Part shown: piece after piece, positions 51,593 to 60,998 of the stretch | Layout of the letters: every line of letters begins with the position of its first letter | Numbering within the stretch: the stretch's first letter is position 1 | Assembly: GCF_014649955.1 (NCBI RefSeq) | Contig: NZ_BMUA01000020.1 | Coordinates: 62,001 to 126,000 of the forward strand | Reading direction: 5' to 3' | DNA from: Streptomyces violascens | GTDB lineage: Bacteria; Actinomycetota; Actinomycetes; Streptomycetales; Streptomycetaceae | Length of the DNA stretch: 64,000 nucleotides | Translations under genes and position numbers: made by a program | Notes under the pieces: generated by a model | The model's input: only the letters and a program-made list of their open reading frames with translations | What the model was told of the DNA's origin: nothing | Database searches by the model: none

Positions 51593-53613
51593 ACCAGGCC
51601 GTCGCGTCGCCGGAGGTCCTGGGCCGCCGTACGGTGCGTCTCGGCAGCCGCCGGGTTCCCCTCGGCCGCGTGCAGGTCGGCGAGGGCGTCGTGGACGCGT
51701 GCCCGGTCGAAGCCCGAGCGGCGCCGGCCGGCCCGCGCCAGCGACTGCTCGTACAGCTCACGTGCCTCGGCCGTACGCCCGAGCCGGTGGAGGACGCCCG
51801 CGAGGGCGAACGCCGAACGACCGATCAGCCGCTCGCGGTTCTGGGCCACGAACCCGGCGTGTGCCTCGCGCAGCAGATCACGGGCCGCCTCAAGGTCTCC
51901 CGCCATCGCGTTCGCCTCGCCCATCCGGTACGTCTGGAGCAGGACGCCGTACGGATTGGGAATCGCCCGGTGCATGTCGCGGGAGGCGGTGAAGTCCGCC
52001 AGCGCTTCACTCCACTTGCCGCGTACGCCCTTGAGCATGCCGCGGTGCTCAAGGGCCGAGGCGGCGAGCTTGCCGTCCCGTTCGGGGTGCTCCAGCAGAG
52101 CAAGGGCGGACATCGCGCCGTTGAGCTGGGCCTCTGCCTCGGTCAACTCCCCTGCCTCCCACAGCGATCGGGCCAGCTGGCAGCGCGTGCGCACCAGCCA
52201 CCTCGCGTTCCCGTCCCGGACCGCCGAGTCGACGGTGCGGCGGAACAGCTCGGTCGCCTCGGACTGGTGCGGATGATCCAGGGCATGCGTCCACGCGGGC
52301 TCGGACAGGGCCACGACCTCGGTGTCCAGCGCACGGCCGTGGGCCAGGCGGGAGCAGCCGAACAGCACGTGGCGTTCCTCGTACAGCCAGCGCGCCGCCC
52401 GCTCGGCGCGCTCGGCCCGCGCTGCGTCGTCCGCGGCCGCTTCCGGGTCCTCCAGCGGAACGTCCGGCGCGCCGGGAACAGGGTCGAAGAGGCCCACGAC
52501 GGTCAGGCGGCCGCCGGCGGCGAAGCGGTCGGCCAGCTGTGCCTGCCGTACGAACCAGCGCAGCAGCCGCACCTGTGCATCGGCCACCTCCCCCTCGGCC
52601 GCCTCGCGGCGGGACCGGCGCAAGGCGTGCGCGCGCTGCGGTCCGGGCAGCCTCAGCTGGCCGGCCTCCGTCAGCGACAGCAGCCGCAGATCGAGTAATC
52701 CGGCCCGGTGCAGCTCCTCCAGGGCGTCCTCGCAGGCATCCGGTCCGAGTCCCGACAGCGCCGTGGCCGAGTGGAGCGTGAACGTCGCACCGGGGTGATG
52801 CGGAAGCAGCCGGTAGAGCAGGGCCGCCGGGCGGGACAGATCCTCGTACGCCATGTCCCAGACGTGCTCCACGCCGTCCACGCCCTTCTCGTCCAGCTCG
52901 GCCTGGAGACCCGCGAGAATGCGGGACAGCGGACGCAGCCGGTGTGCGCGCACCCACCGGCCCGCCACGTGCAGCGCCGCGGGCAGACCGTCGCACAGCC
53001 GGACCACCGCCCGCGCCGCCTCCGGGTCCGCGGCCAGCCGGTGATCGCGGGCGATCAGCTCAAGCAGCTCTGCCGCCGCCTGCTCCTCCAGTGGCGGCAG
53101 CGCCAGGTCCACCGCGGCTCCGGCTTCGAGGTCGTGCAGCGGACCGCGACTCGTGACGATCACCACGCTGTGACCCGACGCCGGAAGCAGGGGGACGATC
53201 TCCGAGGCATAACGCGCGTTGTCCAGCAGCAGGATCAGCTTCGTCCCGGAGTCCTCGGAGGTCCTGTTCCAGTACTGCCTGCACCGAGCCGCGTACTGAG
53301 CCTGCACCCGCTCCGGCGCCACATCGAGGGAGATCAGGAGCTGGGAGAGCACATCACCGGGGTCCAGCACATCGCCTGCCCGGAAGACGTCGAGGTCGAC
53401 GGACAGCACACCATCGGGAAACGTGTCGCGTTCGAGCAGAGTCCGGGCAAGCAGGCCGGCCAGCTCCGTCTTCCCCAGGCCACCCGGCCCGCTCAACGAC
53501 AGGACCAGCGGACGGGAGCGACCCTGCCATTCCGTCACGGCGCGCACAGCGCGTTCTCGCTCCTCGTCGCGGTTGACGAAGTACACCGGACCCGGCGGAA
53601 GTTCGACCCTCAC
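51589..53613 (-). CDS. NB-ARC/STAND NTPase with TPR tail
   Basis: 674 residues. Residues 5-330 form an NB-ARC-type ATPase: Walker A SGPGGLGKTEL, Walker B KLILLLDNA, then VIVTSRGPL and a GLPAALHVAGRWV (GLPL-like) motif. The C-terminal 250 residues are TPR repeats (LARSLWEAGELTEAEAQLN, YGVLLQTYRMGEANAMAGD, FALAGVLHRLGRTAEARELY). It equals an AfsR-type regulator without the N-terminal DNA-binding/BTAD part, so it may act through protein contacts or be a signal-transducing NTPase. It is convergent with the repeat-bearing gene. Confidence 0.85.
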   Translation of the reverse strand: MRVELPPGPVYFVNRDEERERAVRAVTEWQGRSRPLVLSLSGPGGLGKTELAGLLARTLLERDTFPDGVLSVDLDVFRAGDVLDPGDVLSQLLISLDVAPERVQAQYAARCRQYWNRTSEDSGTKLILLLDNARYASEIVPLLPASGHSVVIVTSRGPLHDLEAGAAVDLALPPLEEQAAAELLELIARDHRLAADPEAARAVVRLCDGLPAALHVAGRWVRAHRLRPLSRILAGLQAELDEKGVDGVEHVWDMAYEDLSRPAALLYRLLPHHPGATFTLHSATALSGLGPDACEDALEELHRAGLLDLRLLSLTEAGQLRLPGPQRAHALRRSRREAAEGEVADAQVRLLRWFVRQAQLADRFAAGGRLTVVGLFDPVPGAPDVPLEDPEAAADDAARAERAERAARWLYEERHVLFGCSRLAHGRALDTEVVALSEPAWTHALDHPHQSEATELFRRTVDSAVRDGNARWLVRTRCQLARSLWEAGELTEAEAQLNGAMSALALLEHPERDGKLAASALEHRGMLKGVRGKWSEALADFTASRDMHRAIPNPYGVLLQTYRMGEANAMAGDLEAARDLLREAHAGFVAQNRERLIGRSAFALAGVLHRLGRTAEARELYEQSLARAGRRRSGFDRARVHDALADLHAAEGNPAAAETHRTAAQDLRRRDGLV

Positions 53614-53948
53614 AACAGCCCCTCGCCCCTACGTAGCGCCCTGCACGCACCACCTGACGATCATGCACTCTAGAGACTTTCACCGCCCGGCGTCCGGCAC
53701 GGCCGAAGTCCCGAGAGCCGCGGTGCGAACGGAGGACGGTGTGCCGCTTACCGCGGCCGGTCCGCCCATGAGCTCACGGGCCTGGCGGTCGCCCCGACGG
53801 GCTTCGGACAGGCCCCGCCCTCACCCGGACCGGGGCCATAGATCCGTTCTATGGATGCATTGGTCCGTTACGGCTACCCGCCCCGCGCGGACGGCCGGAG
53901 GGTGGAGGCAAGAAATCAACAACGGACCCCCGATGAAGCTGGGACCTC
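53614..53948. other. Intergenic region with a palindromic operator-like site
   Basis: 335 bp between the NB-ARC gene and the DUF5993-like gene. The only clear feature is the inverted repeat at 53836-53854; the rest shows nothing I can assign. Confidence 0.5.
53836..53854. promoter_or_regulatory. Inverted repeat upstream of the DsbB-like operon
   Basis: CCATAGA-TCCGT-TCTATGG, a perfect 7-bp dyad in an AT-richer patch about 95 bp before the DUF5993-like start. Candidate operator. Confidence 0.5.
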
Positions 53949-54110
53949 ATGTACACCCTCCTCTTCCTCCTCATCCTCCTGTGTGTGATGGCAGTGCTCC
54001 GCGACTGGCCGGCCCGCGCCCGCAGCCTGCTCTGGGCCGGGACCCTGGCCGCCACGGCGATCGCGTTCCTCCCCCACGTCATCACCCACACCTTCCACAT
54101 CGCCCTCTGA
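53949..54110 (+). CDS. DUF5993-like two-segment membrane protein, 53 residues
   Basis: ATG 53949 to TGA 54108-54110. The sequence is two hydrophobic segments (MYTLLFLLILLCVMAVL and LLWAGTLAATAIAFLPHVI) joined by a basic RDWPARARS loop. It ends 14 bp before the DsbB-like gene with GGGGGAGAG between, so the two are co-transcribed. Small proteins of this size and place (DUF5993 in my recollection) accompany DsbB-family genes in Streptomyces. A role in DsbB assembly is inferred. Confidence 0.7.
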   Translation: MYTLLFLLILLCVMAVLRDWPARARSLLWAGTLAATAIAFLPHVITHTFHIAL

Positions 54111-54124
54111 GGGGGAGAGTTCAC

Positions 54125-54769
54125 ATGAGCACCGCAACCGCGACCACCGCCCGGATCAGCTCCACCAGCCCCGTACGGCTCTCCAACCGGCTGGGCCTCT
54201 GGTTCGCCCACGCCTACGTCGTCGGACTGTGCGGCACCCTCGCGGGCGCCTACTTCTTCCAGTTCGGGCTGTGGGAGTACCCCTGCCCCATGTGCCTGCT
54301 GCAGCGGATGTTCTTCCTGCTCAGCGCGGTGGGCCCCGCCTGGATCATCGCCCGTTCCCGCAAGGGCGAGGTGACCACCCGCGCGTGGGCCTCCGGGTGG
54401 GGCTGGGCCATCATGGCCGCCCTCATCGGCAGCGTCGTCTCGGCCACCCAGGTCCTGATGCACATCGTGCCCCCCGACCCCGGGTACGCCGGCGCCCTGT
54501 TCGGCCTGCACCTGTACACCTGGGCCCTGATCGCCTTCCTCGGCGCGGCCGTGGCCGCCGCGGCGGCCCTGTTCCTCACCCCCCGGGCCGAGCCCCTGAA
54601 CGCCACCGCCGCCTCGCCCCTGCTGCGCAAGGCCGCCACCTTCACCCTGGCCGTGATCACCGTGTTCGCTGCCAGCAACCTGGTCGCCTGCTTCCTCCTC
54701 GAAGGCATCAACTGGCAGCTGTCCGGCGACCCCACCAGCTACCAGTTCTTCACCGACCTCGGCCTCTGA
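54125..54769 (+). CDS. DsbB-family disulfide bond protein lacking the second Cys pair
   Basis: 214 residues, ATG 54125 after GGGGGAGAG. Four or five membrane segments; the quinone-proximal motif YPCPMCLLQRM gives the CxxC pair. The second periplasmic loop (HIVPPDPGYAGALFG) contains no Cys, so the pair that E. coli DsbB (Cys104/130) uses to oxidise DsbA is missing. It may hand electrons directly, or use a partner such as the preceding small protein. Conserved Arg after the CxxC region is present. Confidence 0.8.
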   Translation: MSTATATTARISSTSPVRLSNRLGLWFAHAYVVGLCGTLAGAYFFQFGLWEYPCPMCLLQRMFFLLSAVGPAWIIARSRKGEVTTRAWASGWGWAIMAALIGSVVSATQVLMHIVPPDPGYAGALFGLHLYTWALIAFLGAAVAAAAALFLTPRAEPLNATAASPLLRKAATFTLAVITVFAASNLVACFLLEGINWQLSGDPTSYQFFTDLGL

Positions 54770-54968
54770 CGGTCCCCCAGGGATGCCTCCCGCACCCGGG
54801 CCCAGGAAACTCCGGGCCTTCACGCCCGTCGAATCTGCCACCCTCGCCTCCGGAGAAGGCCCGCGGATGCGACACGCTTCGCAACGCGGCCCCCGGACGC
54901 CGATAGCGTGGAGCATGTTGCAGGCCAAAGCCTGACGAATCGGAACCACCTATGTGAGGCGTTTCTTC

Positions 54969-55388
54969 ATGAGCCTGAGCATCCGCAACCAGATCGCCGG
55001 CACCGTCACCGCCGTCACCCCCGGCGAGGTCATGGCGACCGTCAAGGTCCGTCTCGACGGCGGCCAGGACATCACCGCCGCGATCACCCTCGAAGCCGTC
55101 AAGGAGCTCGGTCTCGCCGAGGGGTCCGCGGTCAAGACCCTGATCAAGTCCACCGAGGTCTCGCTGGCCACCGGCCCGGTCGAGGGCCTGTCCATCCGGA
55201 ACCAGATCCCGGGCACCGTCGCCGACGTGGCCACCGGTGGCGCCATGGCCTCCGTCAAGGTCGACGTCCAGGGCGGCGAACTCACCGCCGCGATCACCAA
55301 GGACGCCGTCGCCGACCTGAACCTCGCCACCGGCACCTCCGTCGTCGCCCTGATCAAGTCGACCGAGATCTCCCTCGCCGCCGCCTGA
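54969..55388 (+). CDS. Tandem Mop (TOBE) molybdopterin-binding protein
   Basis: 139 residues from ATG 54969; an in-frame start at 54954 would add five residues. Two Mop domains repeat one pattern: SIRNQIAGTVTAVTPGEVMA ... TALIKSTEVSLA, then SIRNQIPGTVADVATGGAMA ... ALIKSTEISLA. This is the cytosolic molybdate/tungstate-binding fold of ModG/Mop storage or homeostasis proteins. It is followed by a 48-bp hairpin terminator. No mod transport genes are adjacent. Confidence 0.9.
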   Translation: MSLSIRNQIAGTVTAVTPGEVMATVKVRLDGGQDITAAITLEAVKELGLAEGSAVKTLIKSTEVSLATGPVEGLSIRNQIPGTVADVATGGAMASVKVDVQGGELTAAITKDAVADLNLATGTSVVALIKSTEISLAAA

Positions 55389-55402
55389 TCGACCCCACCA
55401 CA

Positions 55403-55450
55403 CATGCCGATGGGCCTTGTACCTGACCAGGTGCAAGGCCCATCGGCATG
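55403..55450. terminator. Long hairpin terminator after the Mop gene
   Basis: CATGCCGATGGGCCTTG pairs with CAAGGCCCATCGGCATG (17 bp), continued inward by ACCT/AGGT across one mismatch. No T-tract. Confidence 0.85.
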
Positions 55451-55643
55451 CGGGCCCTCTCAAACCCCCCTGCCTTCCGCCAACTCCCGTACGGACAACG
55501 TGAGTTGGTCTGAGTGATCCGTGCCAGGACTGCCCTGCGGCACTCGTCCGGCCGGCCTTCCCCGCCTGCCGGACTCACCGGGCCGCGGCCCCTGAAACCG
55601 TGCTGAAACCGCGCTGAACCCGGGCCGTCGCAAGCTCTGCGGC

Positions 55644-56618
55644 ATGAACTCGACGACGAACGAACTCGCGATCGCGGCCAGCGGGCTGCGGAAGGCCTAC
55701 GGGGACAAGACCGTCCTCGACGGCATCGACCTGCACGTCCCGGCGGGCACCGTCTTCTCGCTGCTCGGGCCGAACGGCGCCGGGAAGACCACCGCCGTGC
55801 AGATCCTCTCCACGCTGATCACCGCCGACGCCGGCGAGCTGTGGGTCGGCGGACACAACCTGGCCTCCCACCCCCAGTCGGTGCGCGCCGCGATCGGGGT
55901 CACCGGGCAGTTCTCGGCGGTGGACAACCTGATCACCGGTGAGGAGAACATGCTGCTCATGGCGGACCTGCACCACCTGTCCCGCCGCGAGGGCCGCCGG
56001 GTCGCCGCCGAGCTCCTCGAACGCTTCGACCTCGTCGAGGCCGCGAAGAAGCCCGCGTCCACCTACTCCGGCGGCATGCGCCGGCGCCTGGACATCGCCA
56101 TGACGCTGGTCGGCAGCCCGCGGATCATCTTCCTCGACGAGCCGACCACCGGCCTCGACCCGCGCAGCCGGCACAACATGTGGAACATCATCCGCGGCCT
56201 CGTCGCGGGCGGCGTGACCGTCTTCCTCACCACCCAGTACCTGGAGGAGGCCGACGAACTCGCCGACCGTATCGCGGTGCTGAACGGCGGCAAGCTCGTC
56301 GCCCAGGGCACCGCGAACGAGCTCAAGCGGCTCGTCCCCGGCGGCCACGTCCGGCTCCGCTTCACCGACCCGGTCGCGTACCGGAGCGCCGCCGTCGCCC
56401 TGCGCGAGGCGACCCGCGACGAAGAGTCCCTTTCGCTGCAGATCCCGAGCGGCGGCAGCCAGCGCGAGCTGCGCGCCATCCTCGACTGGCTGGACTCCGC
56501 CGACGTCGAGGCGGACGAGCTGACCGTCCACACCCCCGACCTCGACGACGTGTTCTTCGCCCTGACCAGCCACCCCACCGCCGCCGCCCCGGCCGCCCTG
56601 AAGGAGAACGTCCGATGA
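55644..56618 (+). CDS. DrrA-like ABC exporter ATP-binding protein
   Basis: 324 residues, ATG 55644. Walker A LLGPNGAGKTT, signature YSGGMRRRLD, Walker B IIFLDEPTTGLD and H-loop region TTQYLEEADELAD identify the DrrA/antibiotic-resistance subfamily. The C-terminal 90 residues form the extra domain found in this subfamily (LSLQIPSGGSQRELRAI and VHTPDLDDVFFALT). The stop overlaps the permease start (ATGA). Substrates of this family are usually hydrophobic antibiotics. Confidence 0.9.
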   Translation: MNSTTNELAIAASGLRKAYGDKTVLDGIDLHVPAGTVFSLLGPNGAGKTTAVQILSTLITADAGELWVGGHNLASHPQSVRAAIGVTGQFSAVDNLITGEENMLLMADLHHLSRREGRRVAAELLERFDLVEAAKKPASTYSGGMRRRLDIAMTLVGSPRIIFLDEPTTGLDPRSRHNMWNIIRGLVAGGVTVFLTTQYLEEADELADRIAVLNGGKLVAQGTANELKRLVPGGHVRLRFTDPVAYRSAAVALREATRDEESLSLQIPSGGSQRELRAILDWLDSADVEADELTVHTPDLDDVFFALTSHPTAAAPAALKENVR

Positions 56619-57409
56619 GCTCCCTGCCCCTCGCCGTACGCGACTGCTCGACGATGCTGCGCCGCAACCTGCTGCACGCCCGGCGCTACCCGTCTCTCAC
56701 CCTGAACCTGCTGCTCACGCCGATCATGCTGCTGCTGCTCTTCGTCTACATCTTCGGCGACACCATGAGCATGGGCATCGGCAGCGGCGGCCCCGACCGC
56801 GCCAAATACATCGCCTACATCGTCCCCGGCCTGCTCCTGATGACGATCGGCAGCACCGTGGTCGGCACCGCGATCTCCGTCTCCAACGACATGACCGAGG
56901 GCATCATCGCCCGCTTCCGTACGATGGCGATCCACCGCGGCTCGGTGATCGTCGGACACGTCATCGGCAGCGTGCTGCAGTCGATCCTCAGCGTGGTCCT
57001 CGTCGGCGCGGTCGGCGTGGCCATCGGCTTCCGTTCCACCGACGCCACCGCCCTGGAGTGGTTCGCGGCCCTCGGACTGCTCGTACTCTTCTCGCTGTCG
57101 CTGACCTGGATCGCCGTCGGCATGGGCCTGATCAGCCCGAACGCCGAGGCCGCCAGCAACAACGCGATGCCGCTGATCCTGCTGCCGCTGCTGTCCAGCG
57201 CGTTCGTGCCGCTGCACTCGATGCCGGGCTGGTTCCAGCCGATCGCCCAGTACCAGCCGTTCACCCCGGCCATCGAGACGCTGCGCGGCCTGCTGCTCGG
57301 CACCGAGATCGGCAACAACGCGTGGCTCGCGATCGCCTGGTCGCTCGGCCTCACCGTCCTCGGCTACTTCTGGTCGAAGGCGAAGTTCAATCAGGATCCG
57401 CAGCGCTGA
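56615..57409 (+). CDS. DrrB-like ABC-2 transporter permease
   Basis: 264 residues, ATG 56615. Six hydrophobic segments, with the ABC-2 signature around LISPNAEAASNNAMPLILLP and FVPLHSMPGWFQPIAQYQPF near residue 200. It forms a drug exporter with the preceding ATPase. It converges on the AfsR-like regulator gene with a 23-bp overlap at the 3' ends. Confidence 0.9.
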   Translation: MSSLPLAVRDCSTMLRRNLLHARRYPSLTLNLLLTPIMLLLLFVYIFGDTMSMGIGSGGPDRAKYIAYIVPGLLLMTIGSTVVGTAISVSNDMTEGIIARFRTMAIHRGSVIVGHVIGSVLQSILSVVLVGAVGVAIGFRSTDATALEWFAALGLLVLFSLSLTWIAVGMGLISPNAEAASNNAMPLILLPLLSSAFVPLHSMPGWFQPIAQYQPFTPAIETLRGLLLGTEIGNNAWLAIAWSLGLTVLGYFWSKAKFNQDPQR

Positions 57410-60400
57410 TGCCGCGCAGCAAACGCACGGCGGCCGCCTCCAGGTCACTCCGCCCCAGGGCGGCGTACTCCGACACCGCATCGGCGTACGCCGCCCCGTC
57501 GGCGTCTTCGGCGGACTGCCGGGACCGGGCGGTCGACATCGTCGGGAACTCCCGGTGCACGCGCAGCCGTTCGGCGAGTGCGAGCAGCCGTACGCCCGAG
57601 GCGGCGTCGCCCTGCGCGATCCGGGCCAGGCCCACGGCGAGCAGCATCGTGCCGGACACGGGCAGCTCGGCGGGGCTGTCCTCGGGGCGTGGACTGGTCA
57701 GCAACTCCAGTACCCGCCCGCTCAGTTGGGGCACCAGATCGGCCACCGGCCCAAGGCGGCCGTGCCGGGCGTGCGCTGCCACGGCGGCCGACTGGATCTG
57801 CAGGGACCACGCCTGCACGAACGGATCGTTGGCATGCAGCGTGTCGACCTCGCGGATCTGCCCCACCGCCTTCCGCCACAGGCCGAGCCCGACTTCGGTC
57901 AGACCCCGCAGCAGGGCTATCTCGGCCCGGTCCGCGAGATCCGGGCTGAAGGCCCGCACCGACTCCGGCTCCAGTTCGAGCGTGGCCATGTTCAGCCAGT
58001 GCTCCGCCTCGTCGACGTCACCGAGCTGGAGGCATGCGAGTACGAGCCCCCAGCGCACCCCGACCGTGTCGTGCCAGCCGGCCGAGTCGGACCAGTCCCC
58101 GGTCCGCTCCAGGACGTTCAGCGCGGCCATCAGATGCCGGTACGCCTCCTCGCCCCGCTCGCTCTGCAGGCACAGCTCGCTGATGCGGCCGTGGCCGAGC
58201 ATCTCGGTCGCCGGATTGCGCACCTGGGTGAGGGCTTCGAGGCCCCGGCGGGCCGAGTCCAGCGCGCGGTCCATCTCGTGCTCGTGCTCCCACACATAGC
58301 TGGCGAAGCACTCGGCGACCCCCGCGAGCAGCGGGTGCTCGGAGTCGCACAGCTCCAACAGCTCGGTGTAGTGCGGCGGGCGCACCTCGGGCAGGACGCG
58401 CAGCACCCGGTCCATGGCCTTGAGCAGCGTGTCCGGCTCGGCGGGCGGCAGCCTGCGCACGATGACCAACTGGCGTACGGCGTGCGGTCCGTAGCCCATG
58501 AACAGGCTGAGCGCGCACACCACGGCGGCACTGCGGACGGGCTCGATGTCGTCGGGGCCCGGCCGGAAGTGGGAGAGCGGTCCTCCGGAGTCGGCGGCGA
58601 GGTCGGTGAGCCGGGTGTAGTTGGAGTCGGTGGCCCACAGGGAGGCGAGCACGGCGGTGAGGGCCGCGATGGCCGGACAGTCGTTACGGGCCAGCGCGTG
58701 CCGCAGTGCGAGGACGAGGTTGTCCTGCTCGGTCCTGATGAACTCCCAGACCCGCAGGGACTCGGGGCTGAACAGGGCGTCGTTGTAGGCCCGGCCGAAG
58801 TCGCGGGCCCACAGCAGGAACCGGTCGGTGACGGCCTCCTCCTCGCCGGCCTCGGCTCGGCGGGCCGCGCTGAACTCCCGTACGGTCTCCAGCATGTGGA
58901 AGCGCACCCCGGACGCGGTGTCGGCGGCCTTGATCAGCGACTGGTCGGCGAGCTGCTCCAGGAGGAACAGCGCGTCGTCGCCGGCCAGTACGTGCTCGGC
59001 CGCGTCCTCGGTGAAGCCGCCGGGGAACACCGACAGGATCCGCAGGGCGGCCTGGGCCTCGGGATCCAGCAGGTTCCAGCTCCACTCGACGACGGCGCGC
59101 AGGGTGCGGTGGCGTTCCGGTACGTCCCTGCCGCCGCCGCGCAGCAGCGCGAACCGGTCCCGCAGCCGCCGGGCGATCTCCGGCACGGAAAGCACCCTGA
59201 CCCGGGCCGCGGCCAGTTCGACCGCGAGCGGCAGCCCGTCCAGCTGGCGGCACAGCTCCTCGACGGCCCGCTCGGGCAGCTCGGCATCGGGCCGCGCGGC
59301 ACGCGCCCGCTGACGGAACAGCTCCACCGTCGATTCGAGGCCGAGCTCGGGCAGCGCGTACACGGACTCCGACGTCAGGCCGAGCGGGGCGCGGCTGGTG
59401 GCGAGCACCCGCAGCTCCTTCGAGCCCGACACCAGGGCCCGCACCAGCTCGGCGGCGCCCCGGATGACGTGCTCGCAGTTGTCGAGCACCAGCAGTACGG
59501 GGCCCTGGCCGAGCGCGCCGACGATACCGGCGACGATCCCGGCGGGCCCGGGTGTGCGCAGGGCGACGCCGAGCACCGAGGCGACCTCGCCGGCCACGTC
59601 GTCGTCGAGGGTGACACCGGCCAGCGGCACGAAGTGCACCACGCGCTGCTCGGCCGCGCGGCCCACGGCGTGCGCGAGCCGGGTCTTGCCGAGCCCGCCG
59701 GGGCCGACGACGGTGGCGACCCGGGCGCTGCGCAGCAACCCGGTGACCGCGGCGACGTCGGCGTCGCGGCCGAGCAGCGGGTTCGGCTCGTGCAGCACGC
59801 CGTGCCGGACGACGGGGGCCTCGCCGCGCAGCAACTCCTGGTGGATCGCCTTGAGTTCACGGCCCGGGTCGGCCCCGAGCTCGTCCCGCAGGGCGCGGCG
59901 GTAGGAGTCGTACCGGGTGAGAGCGGCGGCGGGTCCGGCGGTGGCGGCCTCGCAGCGTATGAGTTCGGCCAGCACCTCCTCGTCCCGGGGGAGTTCGCGG
60001 GCGAGCCGGGCGAGAGGCTTGACCGCGTCGGCCTTCCTGCCGACCCGGGCGAGCGCGAGGGCCCGGCTTCGGGCGAGGGTGCGGTGGGCTCCGGTGCGGG
60101 CTCGGCAGAGGGCGGCGAGGGGGTCGTGGAGGTCGTCCCCGTCCCCGGTCGCTCCGTCCCACAGGGCGAGCCCGGCCTCGGCCTCGGCCAGTGCCTCGTC
60201 GTACTCGCCGGCCCGGACCCGTGCCTCGCACGCCGCGGCGTGCAGCAGCAGGGCGGAACTGTCGACCTGTTCCTCGGCGAGGGCGAGCCGGTACCCGGTG
60301 GGGGTGCTGGCGATGAGATCCGCCCCGAGCTGCGACCGGGCCCGCGAGACCAGCACCTGTACGGCCTTGCCGGGCCGCTCGGGCTGCTCCTCGGGCCACA

Positions 60401-60539
60401 GCCCCTCGACCAGCCGGCCCGTGCTGCAGCCCGCCCGCAGGTCGTCGGCGAGCAGCGCGAGGAGGCCGCGCAGGCGGGGGGCGGTCACTTCCTGGCCCCG
60501 GTAGGCGACGCGCGTAAGCAAGGTCAACTCGGTGGTCAC
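57387..60539 (-). CDS. AfsR/SARP-type regulator (BTAD, NB-ARC, TPR)
   Basis: 1050 residues from GTG 60539; the frame is open to 60710 but that leader is not protein-like. An N-terminal winged helix (RLRGLLALLADDLRAG, VEGLWPEEQPERPGKAVQVL) with a BTAD domain to about residue 240. An NB-ARC ATPase follows (VVGPGGLGKTRLA, VLLVLDNCEH, VLATSRAPLGL), then a long TPR-like tail. Such proteins activate antibiotic or development genes after ATP-dependent assembly. It is convergent with the DrrAB-like exporter and may control it or a nearby cluster; that link is inferred. The size is typical for the large-SARP class. Confidence 0.9.
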   Translation of the reverse strand: MTTELTLLTRVAYRGQEVTAPRLRGLLALLADDLRAGCSTGRLVEGLWPEEQPERPGKAVQVLVSRARSQLGADLIASTPTGYRLALAEEQVDSSALLLHAAACEARVRAGEYDEALAEAEAGLALWDGATGDGDDLHDPLAALCRARTGAHRTLARSRALALARVGRKADAVKPLARLARELPRDEEVLAELIRCEAATAGPAAALTRYDSYRRALRDELGADPGRELKAIHQELLRGEAPVVRHGVLHEPNPLLGRDADVAAVTGLLRSARVATVVGPGGLGKTRLAHAVGRAAEQRVVHFVPLAGVTLDDDVAGEVASVLGVALRTPGPAGIVAGIVGALGQGPVLLVLDNCEHVIRGAAELVRALVSGSKELRVLATSRAPLGLTSESVYALPELGLESTVELFRQRARAARPDAELPERAVEELCRQLDGLPLAVELAAARVRVLSVPEIARRLRDRFALLRGGGRDVPERHRTLRAVVEWSWNLLDPEAQAALRILSVFPGGFTEDAAEHVLAGDDALFLLEQLADQSLIKAADTASGVRFHMLETVREFSAARRAEAGEEEAVTDRFLLWARDFGRAYNDALFSPESLRVWEFIRTEQDNLVLALRHALARNDCPAIAALTAVLASLWATDSNYTRLTDLAADSGGPLSHFRPGPDDIEPVRSAAVVCALSLFMGYGPHAVRQLVIVRRLPPAEPDTLLKAMDRVLRVLPEVRPPHYTELLELCDSEHPLLAGVAECFASYVWEHEHEMDRALDSARRGLEALTQVRNPATEMLGHGRISELCLQSERGEEAYRHLMAALNVLERTGDWSDSAGWHDTVGVRWGLVLACLQLGDVDEAEHWLNMATLELEPESVRAFSPDLADRAEIALLRGLTEVGLGLWRKAVGQIREVDTLHANDPFVQAWSLQIQSAAVAAHARHGRLGPVADLVPQLSGRVLELLTSPRPEDSPAELPVSGTMLLAVGLARIAQGDAASGVRLLALAERLRVHREFPTMSTARSRQSAEDADGAAYADAVSEYAALGRSDLEAAAVRLLRGISAADPD

Positions 60540-60998
60540 CCGTGCAGAGTAGCCAGCGCCGCGACGCTGAGGGCCCTCGCGGCCCAACCCGGCCGCGCAA
60601 AGGGCCCCGACGGGCCTCGCCCGCACGTGCCACGGGGCTGCGCCCCGAACCCCCGTCCTTCGGCCTGCGGACCGTGGGTGGCTGCTCGCGCCCACGCGGC
60701 GGAGCCGCACATGTGACAGCCCCGCGCCCCTGGCAGGGTCGATGCTGCCCGCACCGGAGCATTTCAGCCCGTCATGGGGGTCCCCCTGGCCCTTGAGGCC
60801 TTGGGGGAGTTTGAGGACGAGCGCCCTTCAGGCGCGAACGGGTCTGGGGCGGAGCCCCAGGAAGGCGGGCTACACACCTCTCACCCCCGGAGGCCACGCG
60901 GCGGAGCCGCAGAGTGTCACAGCGGGAAGGGGCGGGGTGGGGGCCTGCGGGGTCTGGGGCGGAGCCCCAGTGCACCCCCGCCCCGCATCGGTGCCGGC
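60540..60998. other. Intergenic stretch with short palindromic Streptomyces repeats
   Basis: 460 bp without a supported gene. It contains two identical 20-bp units (60841-60860, 60951-60970) and two copies of CACGCGGCGGAGCCGCA (60693-60709, 60895-60911), all palindromic and GC-rich. These resemble the dispersed intergenic repeats of many Streptomyces. Confidence 0.6.
60841..60970. repeat. Paired 20-bp palindromic intergenic repeats
   Basis: GGTCTGGGGCGGAGCCCCAG occurs at 60841-60860 and again, identically, at 60951-60970. The core CTGGGGC..GCCCCAG is a palindrome able to form a hairpin. Confidence 0.8.

Noticed and set aside
57555..60716. A 1053-residue + strand open frame
   Set aside because: It is antisense to the AfsR/SARP-type gene, has Gly/Gln/Arg-rich low-complexity composition and no domain; high GC creates such mirror frames.
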